Assembly (NCBI RefSeq): GCF_047948215.1
Contig: NC_134456.1
Coordinates: 198,784,034-198,848,033 of the forward strand
Length of the DNA: 64,000 bases
Direction of reading: 5' to 3'
Source of the DNA: Lycorma delicatula
Taxonomy: Eukaryota; Arthropoda; Insecta; Hemiptera; Fulgoridae
The notes beneath the pieces are model-generated. The model searched no databases and was not told where the DNA came from. It worked only from the letters and a program-made list of their open reading frames with translations. The translations under genes and the position numbers were made by a program. The first letter of the stretch is position 1. Each line of letters opens with the position of its first letter. This document shows positions 22,450 through 33,141 of the stretch, piece after piece.

Positions 22450-24060
22450 ATTAGTTAAATGGAAATGAGATGAAAAACGTTATATAAAACTTTCACTGTT
22501 ATTACGAACCTATTCTTATTTTAAGTTAATAGAAATCTATGGAATGATACTTCTATGAAAAGTAGAAGAGAAAAAGTACTAAAAAGATTTAAAAAATGTA
22601 GTACAACCAATAAAAAAATTAATATTGCTGAAAGATAATACGCTCATTGAACGAAATAAACGGTCTAGTAATGAAGAGACATAACTCGACCGTTTATCAG
22701 CCAACGAATAACTTTTAAACAATAATTACTTATCAAACTGAAGGCTACATAAATTAGAACAAAGTTAATGACAATAAAGAAGAACTTTGTTCACAAATAC
22801 ACCGATATAAATAAAAAGCATAGAATCGAAACAAAAAATAGATAAAAGGGCAGATACACAAATAAATTTTAACATTTCTTTTTAAATTACGCAAAAACTA
22901 ACGTTTCATGATGACCTATTTTTCTTCTATATTTTTTTTAATGCTCGATTCCTACGTAACCTTAAGATTGTACGTGGATGTTTTGAAATGATGATTCTAT
23001 GATTTATGAACACCAAATACTAGCAGTAATTGGTTAACAAGTGTCATTTTTAAACCAATTTTAGATAAAATTGAAGGCTGAATAACGTTTTCTAATGAGT
23101 AAAAAAGTATTTAAATTGAGTAAATTTCACAGTATATTACCTAAAAGTGAAAACAATTTTGTTACAAAATTATAATATTTCACACGAAACAAAAAATTTG
23201 ATTCTGAAGAGATAATACCTTACTTAGTTACATACTTACTACGCTATAAACCCTGTTCTTTTGTACGCATTTTTAATTTAATATATTTGAAGAAAATCTA
23301 TCACACTACAATAAATTACGTCTTTCGAATGTTTTCCCCGAGGTGCAATTTCAAAAATTACATTAAAAAATTACCGTTTAAATATATTTAGAAAATAATT
23401 TGATTTTTCCTTCACGTTGTTTATTCTTGTTTTTGTTTTGGTCGATTTTGGCGATCAAAGACACTTTCTTTGGTCGCCAAAATATCTATACTCGATATTT
23501 GCTCTCAATAAAGAAAAGACACTTACTTTGTATTTAACTACGTGTTTACGAAACACACGTATTACTTGTCCTTTTTTTGTTGAATTTTTTATGTTTGTTT
23601 ATTTACGTCATATACATGCTTACGTAATTTCAATTAAATATGGGAAAGAAAAAGGAATAAGAAAGAAAGAGGTTTCTGTAAAACTAACGACAATCTCGAC
23701 CTTCTGTTGGAAAAGAATACAGCGGCGTTACAGAGCTCCACATCGAAATACCTAGACAAACCAGTAAATGGTGTGAACTAAGTTGCATGCTTACGTGAAG
23801 CGGCTGCAATTTTGAAAAAGAAATAGGTGTAAGTAATGAAATAGCGTAGATTAATAAAAAACGTGATTGAGCGATAAAATAAACCAGATCCGATTGTTTA
23901 CAAATTATGAAGCAAATTATTACTCTTCGACAAATATATAACTCTATTAGTATTTACCATTGTCGCTTGTTCGCGGTTCAACAACGATATTGAGAGACTA
24001 ACAAACGTAAAGATTTCTTATAAATACAATTTATTTTTCTAAAAATGTGTAAAATAATAA
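22450..24060. other. AT-rich non-coding DNA
   Basis: Only a short inverted repeat at 23446-23482 stands out. The 112-codon open frame at 23417-23755 spans that hairpin, has no recognisable motif and is probably fortuitous. Confidence 0.5.
23446..23482. repeat. Short hairpin
   Basis: TTTTGGCGATCAAAG and CTTTGGTCGCCAAAA form 15-bp arms with one mismatch (a G-T wobble in RNA) around a seven-base loop. Confidence 0.85.
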
Positions 24061-24062
24061 TG

Positions 24063-24089
24063 ATATATATATATATATATATATATATA
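24063..24089. repeat. (TA)n microsatellite
   Basis: Uninterrupted alternating AT of about 27 bases immediately before a dispersed repeat (24101-24206). Confidence 0.9.
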
Positions 24090-24100
24090 GAGTACAAAAA

Positions 24101-24206
24101 AGTAATTTAAATAAAAAGTTAAAATTGATTTAATGACAATTAAATCCAACTGGACCAAAATACAGTCCAATTTACTAAAAACGTTATAAGGACGGATAGA
24201 AACTAA
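24101..24206 (+). repeat. Direct repeat, left copy
   Basis: Matches 26303-26405 in the same orientation: AATAAAAAGTTAAAATTGAT, then CCAATTTACTAAAA and CGTTATAAGGACGGATAGAA are shared. The copies flank about 2.1 kb that contains the mariner at 24667-25783. Confidence 0.85.
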
Positions 24207-24666
24207 TATCGTATTAACAATAAATGTTGAATGACTGCTGCCTTAGTGTAGTACCTTGGTTAGGTTTAATTTCTCTAAATTTTTTGTTTTACTGGTTTAT
24301 TTTTCCTCTTCATCTAGTACTACTACAAAGATCTCTGCTTCTTCAACACATTTATGTGTAAATTTAGATTACTAAACACTGTTAACAGTTTAAAGATATT
24401 AACTTCCTCTGTTACAAATATAACATTTTTATTTTAACCATAGTTAAGTAGATTAATATTTCCATATCTTTAATATAAATTGTCACGTACACATTGTAAT
24501 GAAGCAGACGATGTAATACATTTAATATGAAACTTCTGAAAGAAGTAAAATATAAAGAAAGAAATGTAATATAAAATTCAACTATTGCGACTAATATGAT
24601 TCAGCTGAGTCCAGAACTTGCTATCCTATCTCTACATACATCATATTGTATGATATTTATCATATA

Positions 24667-25783
24667 TTAAAGGTTATCTCTAGACCGCTGGGAAATTTCT
24701 CTCTTTAAGATTGGCAAACCCATGTCGTTCATGGCCACGCTAGTAATGTTCACACTGCATAGTTGTCTGTAAGTTGTCGCGTTGTAGTATCTTTGAGTAC
24801 GTGTGTTATTATGTTATAAAATGAATACGAAAATCGATGTTGCAGCCGACTGTAAAATATGTGGAGTCATGCGTTTTTTAAATCATCAAAACGTTAAGCC
24901 GGCTGAAATTCATAGGCAGTCGGTTGCTGTGTACGGTGATAATGTAATGAATGAAAGAAACGTCCAAAAATGGTGTGAAAGGTTTAGAAACAACAGAACT
25001 AATGTGCAAGATGAAGGTTCGGGGAGGACCTCTATAATCACCGAGGACTTGTTGAAACGTGTCGATGATGAAATCAGAAAAGGTCGTTGCTCAACGATTT
25101 CCGAGATGGCCCTTCTTCTTGCTGTTTCAAAAGCTGTTATCGGTCGCATTGTTCATGACCATTTAGGCTTCAGAAAGATTTGTGTACATTGGATGCCGCA
25201 CGTCTTAACGGAACGTCACCAAAAAATCCGAATGGGATCTGCTTTGGGATTTTTGATGCGCTACACAGAAAAAGGTGATGAGTTCTAAAATTCAATTGTT
25301 ACCGGCGATGAAACATGGATTTCGTATCACACGCCAGAGAGAAAACGGCAGTCAAGTGAATGGCGTCATTCTCAATCACCAACTAGACGGACAAAGGTCA
25401 AGCCACAGCCATCTGGACGCAAACTGATGGCCAGTCTTTTGGGATCGGTTTGGCATACTGCTGATCGATTTCATGCTACGTGAAGCGACTATGAATGCAG
25501 AAGCCTATTACGAAACTCTACGTAAGTTACCATTCAAAATCGTCGACGTGGGCGGCTGACCGACGGCGTCATCCTGCTGCAAGATAATGCATGTCCATAG
25601 AATACGACGAGGGTATATTGGAGATGGGATATCGCTACGATATATGTATTAATTCTTGTGGCAATTATGTAGAGAAGTATAAATAAGGTGTGTAGTTTAA
25701 GAGAAAAAAAAAAATATTTATAAAGTTTTCAGAATAATTTTTTTTTACAATTAAACGGATTTTACTTTGCAGATAACCTCTCG
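24667..25783 (+). mobile_element. Mariner transposon with internal deletion
   Basis: The right terminus read inward is CGAGAGGTTATCTGCAAAGT next to TA (25784-25785). The left terminus TTAAAGGTTATCTCTA follows TA (24665-24666) and is more decayed; the fragment at 46908 shows the same left end as CGAGGGATATCTCTAAAGTA. Ends, 5' UTR and coding sequence identify a mauritiana-like mariner. The 1117-base length is shorter than usual (about 1.3 kb) because of an internal deletion after 25600. Confidence 0.88.
24821..25691 (+). pseudogene. Mariner transposase pseudogene
   Basis: Start chosen at 24821 (MNTKIDVAAD), matching the normal N terminus; an upstream ATG at 24803 would add six residues not found in relatives. 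The paired helix-turn-helix DNA-binding region follows (NVKPAEIHRQ; NERNVQKWCERF; ITEDLLKRVDDEI). A TAA at 25286-25288 interrupts the frame just before the catalytic core. It resumes in frame with IVTGDETWISYHTPE (first catalytic Asp), shifts frame near 25430 (FWDRFGILLIDFMLR), and shifts again before LTDGVILLQDNACP (second Asp). Sequence then jumps to CGNYVEKYK, the C terminus, so the segment with the third Asp (SPDLAPSD in relatives) is deleted. Confidence 0.9.
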
Positions 25784-25785
25784 TA

Positions 25786-26300
25786 TATATTACTAGAAAT
25801 AAATCTGGCTACTTCCTTTCTGTCAAAATGGTTATAAGTTCCGGTATAAAGTTTGTGTATTTAAGTATATATACCTTTTTTTGCCTAAAATGTAAGTACT
25901 TAATGAACTCTAATCAATGTAAGTACTCTAATTATGATTTAAGTAATATCTACCATTTTCAGTGACTATCCAGGTAATTCAAAGAAAAAAAAATGTACTC
26001 AGTTAAGTTTCTACTGCAAATAAAACAGTCTTGTAAAATACAAAAAATTAGCTCGATATCATGTTTATCATAGTAATCAGTGTTAATTAACTTGAAAAAT
26101 TATGTACTTACAGGATAGTTATAGAAAAAAATAACATTTAAAAATAAGTTTATACAATTTGCTCATATTTCTAATTGCCAGTTAAATGCAACATTTATTG
26201 TCTTACTGGATTTAATGTAATTTATCAGTCTTTCTTTTTAGTTTTGATCTTCACTGTTATCCAAGAGTTTAGACCCGGTAGATGATGGCTTGTTTTTATT
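25786..26300. other. AT-rich non-coding DNA
   Basis: No feature recognised between the mariner 3' end and the right copy of the direct repeat. Confidence 0.5.
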
Positions 26301-26302
26301 CA

Positions 26303-26405
26303 AGTAATTCAAATAAAAAGTTAAAATTGATTTAGTGATAATTACATAATAAATACCAAAATACAATCCAATTTACTAAAAGCGTTATAAGGACGGATAG
26401 AAACC
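26303..26405 (+). repeat. Direct repeat, right copy
   Basis: Counterpart of 24101-24206. Similarity ends abruptly after GACGGATAGAAAC in both copies, which marks a shared boundary. Confidence 0.85.
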
Positions 26406-26710
26406 AGCTAGTACGTCTAGCTAGTAACCAACTAGCAAGTACGTTATTTATGGTACAAACGCACGCGAACAAGTAGTTTTTTAAGTATACAAATTCATAT
26501 AAATGAAAGCCAGTTAGATTAATTAAAAGGGGAATAAATAAATCATTATTATAATTTTCTTCATACTCCAACTTTATCCACAGAAAGAATCGAAAAACTA
26601 AAAAATACTAATAAATAGTGCCATATTGAAATAAAGAAGAATTTAATATACAGTAGACACTAGACACACAATATTATAGTACAGGCAATTTGTCATCAAA
26701 ATAGGCTGTA

Positions 26711-27367
26711 TTTGAAAATCCGTACCTACCGATTGATCTTTTGTCCATGCATTAGGGGTGATGAGGGAAGCTTAACTCCAGATTTTTAACATCCCCTCCC
26801 ATAGATTTTTTAAAAACTCGAAATACTCAAAAATATTTTGAATGCGGTTTTCTCTGTAATAATAATTCTCTGTAATAATAAACGTAAACGAAGTTGTAAA
26901 CGAGTAGACCGGTTTCGAACACGTGCCCAATTCCCAACATTTTCACACTTTCACAAGCTACAGCTCCAAAACGGTAAGTCGTACAAGAAAATTGTATAAA
27001 TAAAAGTTGTCTGTTTTTTTTTGAGATTAACAACTTTTCCAATTGCAATACAGACGGAAAACAATTTTGTCCGGTGAAAAAACCGGGGAAAAAACGTGTT
27101 TTACAACTTCAGCGACACCTAGTATTTCAATTTCAAATTATACGGCATAACTTCAAAGACATTAATTGTAGAGGAGAATGTCCTCTACATTTTTATGTTT
27201 GAAAAACATTTCTCTAAAATGCATAGATTCAGAGAAAAACGCTTTCAAAAACCTTTTGAGTTTTTCAAAAATCTATGGGAGGGGGATGTTAAAAATCTTG
27301 AGTTAAGCTTCCCTCATCACCCCTAACATATGTAAAAAACATCAATCGGTAGGTAAGGATTTTCAAA
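26711..27367. mobile_element. TA-flanked MITE with about 115-135-bp terminal inverted repeats
   Basis: Left end TTTGAAAATCCGTACCTACC after TA (26709-26710); right end reads inward TTTGAAAATCCTTACCTACC and is followed by TA (27368-27369). The arms continue in parallel through GGGGTGATGAGGGAAGCTTA and CATAGATTTTT, for about 115 bases clearly and up to about 135. No transposase is encoded; open frames inside are short. TA target duplication fits mobilisation by a Tc1/mariner-type transposase. The interior has a small palindrome, GTAGAGGAGAATGTCCTCTAC (27169-27189). Confidence 0.88.
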
Positions 27368-27369
27368 TA

Positions 27370-28375
27370 AAAATACAAATTGACTGTACTATTAATGAAA
27401 TATCTATTTAAATATAGATAATGAATAATTAGCACGATTTCAATGTTACAGAAATTACGATTCAACAAGAAACAGCTTATCAATCGACACCATTATTACT
27501 GCTAATAATGTATACCAATAAATAGTATAATGTAACCAGCAGTTATCGTGTACACTCAGAAATAAAAGTATACTTATAAGAATTGTGTGCGTACAACGGG
27601 AGAATCTCATTTAAAACTGCGGTCATTAAATTTCAATATATATCATTCCGTTCACATCACATCTCCCATCACATATATATTATATATATATATATCACAC
27701 ACATAAAGTACAGAACAGTTACGTCTTAATTTATTGAAGTGACAACTTCTTTAGGCGCGTTGTGCGGAGATTTTTGGATAGACTTTTGCATGGGAAAAAA
27801 AGAGTTGACTCGTAATCAAAAATCGTCACGAGACGCTAGAGAGCTATATATATTATAAATGGGTTAGCTCTCACAAAATACAACAGATGGTGCTGATGTG
27901 TGACCGCGTACTTTAAAATAGTTTAACATAGGTTTTTTAAAAATTGTGGTTTTAGCTAATTTAGAGATGAAATAACTTTTAACAATTAAAAATTAGTTTG
28001 AATTGATTAAATACGTATTTTTAGCAATAATAATTTATTTTAATTAAATAAATACTTTCTTGATAATTTTTAACTCTATTCAAATAACCTCACATCAATC
28101 AACGCCATCTCTTTCATTTTAAGAGAACTAACCAAGACCAGCACTATGTATCTTGTACATTCTAAAATTCCTAATACGTGCAATACAGTACATTCTAAAA
28201 TGAATGCAATAAATTATACTTCTATAAATATATATATAGGCATAATACACGCAACGCAGTAGATAAAGCATATATTTTATACGCCATTCGGGATATTCAA
28301 AAGAATAAAAATTATTATTTTTACATTTACAATTTCATATAGTTAATTCCCTAAATGTTATTATATATTTTTATT
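27370..28375. other. AT-rich non-coding DNA
   Basis: Contains short TA tracts around 27675-27696 and 28226-28236. No gene, tRNA-like or terminal-repeat signal seen. Confidence 0.5.
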
Positions 28376-28379
28376 AGGA

Positions 28380-30200
28380 TAATTCAATTACGGAGGATAA
28401 TGAAGATAGTAGTCAGGATTCAATTAACAGTCAGAAATGAAATACAGATGAAGAAGACGATGATAATACTTATAAAATGAATAAAAAAGATGAAAATTTT
28501 CAGAAACAGACATGTCCGATGAAAAAACCAGACAAAAAGAATTATCGAAATTGCTTTCCAAAAGATATAGAGATAACAAAAAAAAACTCCTGATCAAAAT
28601 CAAAATACTGACAGAAAAGAATCATTAAAAAAATTCTCAACGATTTCGAGATAAAACTAGAAATAAAAAATTAAAAACAATTCATACATCACAGACTGCT
28701 GGCCATCAAACGTTGATGTTCCAGTTATTTCAGAAAATACAAAATTACAAACAATTCATACATCACAGGTGGCAGGTTCATCACACGTTAATGTTCCGTT
28801 TATTTCAGAAAATACAAAAAATTTAAGCATTCACGCATTCCAGAATCTTCAATATTCAATTCAGATAGTGATTCCGACTCGTTTACGCAAATTATTAACA
28901 ATTTTGTTACAAAAAAATAATCAAAATTTCTATCCTAATCATATCAGTGCACATCTTGAGTTCCATAAGCAATTTCTTCAAACGATTTTGGTCATGTTTA
29001 TGATATTTGTAATAGATTATGGTTTAAAAATGATTTAAAAATATTCAAAAATGAAGTTACATCAAACAATAATATTCAATTTATAAGAACGCTACTCACT
29101 AATGATAAGATACCACAAATTAAGAAATGCTCAACTTGTCTATCTGCAATTAATAAACAACGAATACCACTTTTATCTGTTTACAATGGATTCAAATACC
29201 CTCCTACTACAGAAAATTTGAAAAAATACCATTAAATTTAGTATCAGAAAGATTTATTTCAGCAACAATACTATTCATGCAGATTAGAAGATTAAGGCAC
29301 GTTCAGGGACAACTTGGCATCTATGGACAAGTTATTAATGTTCCTACAACTTAATACAATGGTTAATCAATTACCAAGAAATGTTGACTATGACCATTCT
29401 ATTACTGTTCATATAAAAATAAAAAAAAGTTATAAGTCAAGTTATGTATATGGATTGGTTAACAAAAGAGAAATTAAAGAACGGTTAAAATATTTAATAA
29501 CAACTCCTGTTTATGAAGTCTGCAACATAATATTAATGACAAATCTTTTGAAGAAAATTATCCAGCAGTTAATGAACGTGAAATTATTGAAGATATTCCA
29601 ATTGAAGAAAGTTTAATGTCACAATAACAAACATTAATGTGGAATGATGAGATGTATTTACGAATAGTTCCTGGAGAAAATAACGTTCCGATTAGTATTT
29701 TGTTTGACGAACATGCAGAGAAATTATCATTTCCACAAATATACTATGGACAATTCCACAATTTTAGGGATGGCGTTAATGTTACGCCATTTATGAAGGC
29801 AACTAGCTAATTAAGACGCTCAGAGATAAGGGGAATTAGCCCTCATCAACTTTTATATATGGCTATGAAAATAATAAGAATCAGAGTACGTGATTCACTG
29901 ACAATTGGATTTAAGCACGTTGGTAAACATACAAAAGAACAGATTGAAAATGAAAATTACATTCAAGGAAGCACTGAAGGTAATTCGGCTTTTTTTCACT
30001 TACAAATTCAACTCGGTATTGGTCTGAAAGGAAAAAAGACCTTTTTGCTATGATCAGACAACTAGGGAAGACCACAGTTTTTTTCACAATAAGTGCTAAT
30101 GAAATAGGATGGCCAAATTTATTTCAACATTTGTATAAACTAAAAAATAAAGAAGAAATATCTCTTGAAGCTGTTACAAATTTAGGGAATTAGCCCTAAA
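28380..30200 (+). pseudogene. Helitron Rep/helicase gene, N-terminal part, degenerate
   Basis: Pieces match, in order, the N-terminal half of insect Helitron proteins, the rolling-circle transposases. A charged, disordered start (28380-28830) includes EDNEDSSQDS and a duplicated unit. At about 28990-29233 comes YDICNRLWFKNDLK with CSTCLSAINKQRIPLL and VYNGFKYPP, the Cys-pair region (DUF6570-like). 29314-29616 reads NTMVNQLPRNVDYDHSI and YVYGLVNKREIKERLKYL. 29637-29990 reads NDEMYLRIVPGENNVP and YMAMKIIRIRVRDSL, with one stop at 29808-29810. 30028-30193 reads LFAMIRQLGKTTVFFTISAN, the beginning of the Helitron-like N domain. Sequence ends before the HUH nuclease residues and the helicase, and no Helitron terminus (TC...CTRR) was found. 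Confidence 0.8.
28666..28816 (+). repeat. Tandem duplication inside the Helitron pseudogene
   Basis: Two units of about 75 bases (28666-28740 and 28741-28816) share ACAATTCATACATCACAG and TATTTCAGAAAATACAAAA. In the second the protein reads TIHTSQVAGSSHVNVPFISE; the first has the same plan with a frameshift. It lies in the low-complexity N terminus. Confidence 0.85.
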
Positions 30201-31575
30201 CATTAGAATAAAATATCATATATTTTATATTTATCATATTTTTATCATATCATATATTTAATATCAATATTAAACAATGATCGGTAATGATTGTTTGAAG
30301 TTTTCACTTCTGTCGACCAGTCCCGCGACTGCCACATTTTTTATATGATTTTTAAACTCACATTTTTACACTATCATTTTCCCATCAAGCGATAGTTACT
30401 AATACAACAATCATGTAAGATACGATTTAGTATTATTTTAATTGAAAACAAATATTGTTTTCCTTTTCACAGTAAAAAAGAAAGAAAATAAAATCTAAAT
30501 GCTTTAAGATATTTAGGGTAATCTTTCTATGAAGAGAAAGCTGTATGAAATTGTAATATATGAATGAAACCAGTTCGACTAAATAATAAAAAGTAGAAGA
30601 AATAAAACAATGAACTGGTGGTATACGAGTACGTTCAATCGGCTGTAATCAAATAAAATAAAAATTTGTAAATTTTAAAGATAATTTGGAAAATTAATTC
30701 AGATGCGACGAACTTTTACAGTAGTGTAACCTTTTATAATTTTTCAAAAGAACTAATACAATCAGGCGCAACATTGATTACATCTTCCTCACTCGTTTTG
30801 TTTTGTAACATTTCACATCGTTGTATTTATTAAAATCAATTTGCATATAACTTCATTGTTAATTTGAAAATAAGTATGAAAACGTAAGTATATATAGATT
30901 AATCCAGTTTCTCGTAATATTTTATTTGTAACAATAAAAAAAAAATTTAATCTAATGAAATGTCTGCTTTACTTACAGCGAATTTACTCACCAATAGTAA
31001 TTTAATTACGTGCGATCTTTACCTAAATAAAATATGCGCGCGTGACATATGAAATATATTCGTATGTATATTTCGTTCATCCTTTGTAACAAACGAAACA
31101 GACTGAAATATCTGTTATTTCAGTCTGCTTCTCGGCATTCGGATAGACATAATCGGTTAAATCGAAACTAGTTTTGTATACTAAGAATTAAAATGTTTGT
31201 GTATTTTAGCTTATTTCAAGATTATGTTTACCACGCCATTAAATAAGTATACTTTAAAATATAAATTTGACTAATTAAAATGTAACGCTAAAAAAGATAG
31301 TTTTTTTTTCTTTTAATAACTAAATAGTTTTTGGAGTTTCAATTTTTTTCTAGCTTATTAAATCCTATTTATAGGAAAACATTATTTGAGATTTTTTTTC
31401 TTGTATTTTATGTAAGTTTTTATAACGCTTATAATCAAATTTTTAATCTTACAACTGTAATTATAATTTTTATTATAAGTGTTAAAACACTTATAAGATT
31501 TACAATTGTTTTGTAGAATTAGGGATTTATAGTGTTAATAAATGAAATACGCCATTATAGAAGTAAGTGAAAGCA
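30201..31575. other. AT-rich non-coding DNA
   Basis: No gene. A short perfect hairpin lies at 31099-31127. A CG-containing word (ATGCGCGCGTGA) occurs near 31033. Confidence 0.5.
31099..31127. repeat. Perfect 12-bp hairpin
   Basis: CAGACTGAAATA and TATTTCAGTCTG pair without mismatch around TCTGT. It is too short for a typical pre-miRNA. Confidence 0.85.
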
Positions 31576-31582
31576 ACATCTG

Positions 31583-31708
31583 GAGCGAATGCATGATAAA
31601 ATTCCTAAGCAGCCTTTTTTATACGCACCTGTTGGTAAGCGCGATAGAGGAAGACCTAGAAAACGCTGGAAAGAAGCCGGAACAGGTCAATGGTCTAACC
31701 CGTCATGA
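31583..31708 (+). pseudogene. LINE protein C-terminal fragment
   Basis: A 41-codon open stretch reads ERMHDKIPKQPFLYAP, then GKRDRGRPRKRWKEAG and QWSNPS before a TGA (31706-31708). The RGRPRKRW signature with an upstream PKQ block is typical of the C terminus of insect endonuclease/reverse-transcriptase proteins of non-LTR elements. No catalytic part is present upstream, so this is a 5'-truncated insertion or surviving tail. Clade (RTE, CR1 or Jockey) cannot be told from this piece. Confidence 0.65.
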
Positions 31709-31960
31709 AATGATCATGGCGAGTGTAAAATGCATCACGCTTACTCATTCATGATAGATCACTCCATTGGTTTTTTTCTTCAGTGTTAATCGATTCAATT
31801 CTGGGTTTATCCCCTTTCTTTTAGTCGTGCAACCTTTTAAAAGTTAAATTTATACAACAAAATACCATGCTAGATCAGGATCTCACAACCTAGAATATTC
31901 TAGCTGAAAAAAGGAGGCACTACCACTCCGGTACAGAAGTTGCCAAAAAATCCAACTGTT

Positions 31961-32062
<102 letters not shown>

Positions 32063-32086
32063 TCAATCAATTTAGTTTTGCCTAAT

Positions 32087-32304
32087 TTTCTTCTTTCTTT
32101 TTTAGCCTCCGGGAATTGCCGTTCAGGTATTATTTCAGAGGATGAATGAGGATGGTATGTACGAGTGTAAATGAAGTGTAGTCTTGTAAGTCTCAGTTCG
32201 ACCATTCCTGAGATGTGTGGTTAATTGAAACCCAACCACCAAAGAACACCGCTATACACGATCTAGTATTCAAATCCGTACAAAAGTAATCGCCTTTACT
32301 AGGA
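32087..32304 (-). mobile_element. SINE, 5'-truncated, with 13-bp target duplication
   Basis: Flanked by identical AGTTTTGCCTAAT at 32074-32086 and 32305-32317. On the minus strand the body begins CCTAGTAAAGGCGATTACTT, includes GGTTGGGTTTCAATTAACCA and CTGAGACTTACAAGACTA, and ends TTCCCGGAGGCTAAAAAAG. I recall this as the body and tail of a tRNA-derived SINE common in hemipteran genomes. The tRNA-like head with A and B boxes is missing, consistent with 5' truncation. The tail (GGAGGCTAA with CATCCTCATTCATCCTCTGA) resembles the tail of the SINE at 51738-51899. Confidence 0.82.
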
Positions 32305-32317
32305 AGTTTTGCCTAAT

Positions 32318-33141
32318 CTAGAATCCTAAAGACTTACTCACTCTACCAACGTACCGATTACGGCATAGTCTAGTATTTATTATTCAGAAACCTTATAATT
32401 AAATTCAGTATCTGTTACCTTCGTACTCTTAATCTCCTTCTACTTAACGATATAAAAAATTAAAACCTCTTCCAACACTTCCTTATTTCTTCAACATTAT
32501 TGTATGTAATTTGCTTATGTGATGCGTGATAAGGCCTATTTTTAAAGAAGAAGCAGGAACCCAGATATACGCGTATTATCACCATTGGAACTGAAATAAA
32601 ACCACAATTATCTATCGCAATTCCCAATCGCGAATATTCGGTAAATTCGAATAAATAGACAAACAGTTTTATTTGCACAATAGATCTAAGAAGTAATAAA
32701 TAACAGGAATAAATTAAAATGATTTACGTAAAGAATGAAATTCAATTATAAAATTGAACTCGCAGATTAAAACTGGTAAAACTAAGACGTTTATCAGACA
32801 ACGTCTGGCGTAACGTATATAGATACAACTGTGCCAGCTCATGTAAGACTACTTCATGGTGGCCGAAAGCCAGGTTCACTGCTGCCTGTAATTCAACATA
32901 AAAAATTCCTAGTACACAGAACAGCACTATTAATCTGGCCGTTTTCCAACCCCTAAGCCCCCTCCACCACTACCTACTGCAATGCCTCAAAACACCCTCC
33001 GCTCTACTCCACGATCTTACTCGATCCGTAAACATTGCAAGTAATTCAGTCTCATTCTCCCTTCACATTATACAACCGATCACTTAATAATTCATAGCCA
33101 CAATACCATTGATTCCATTTTCCTCCAATTATACAGATACC
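32318..33141. other. Unassigned DNA, less AT-rich from about 32760
   Basis: No confirmed gene. A minus-strand frame at 32742-32927 reads LFCVLGIFYVELQAAVNLA but starts at GTG, lacks a supported ATG and matches nothing I know. The raised G+C continues to the 3' end of the R1-like LINE at 33142, so part may be flanking sequence of an older, unrecognised insertion. Confidence 0.4.

Noticed and set aside
23417..23755. 112-codon frame, longest without a transposon explanation in its area
   Set aside because: It contains a hairpin, has no recognisable domain and no coding-like composition.
27170..27190. Small palindrome as an operator-like site
   Set aside because: It lies inside a MITE, and a similar word at 14985 suggests it is element structure, not regulation.
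32742..32927. Minus-strand frame with a hydrophobic signal-like start
   Set aside because: The start is GTG in a eukaryotic context, no ATG or splice support, and no known family.
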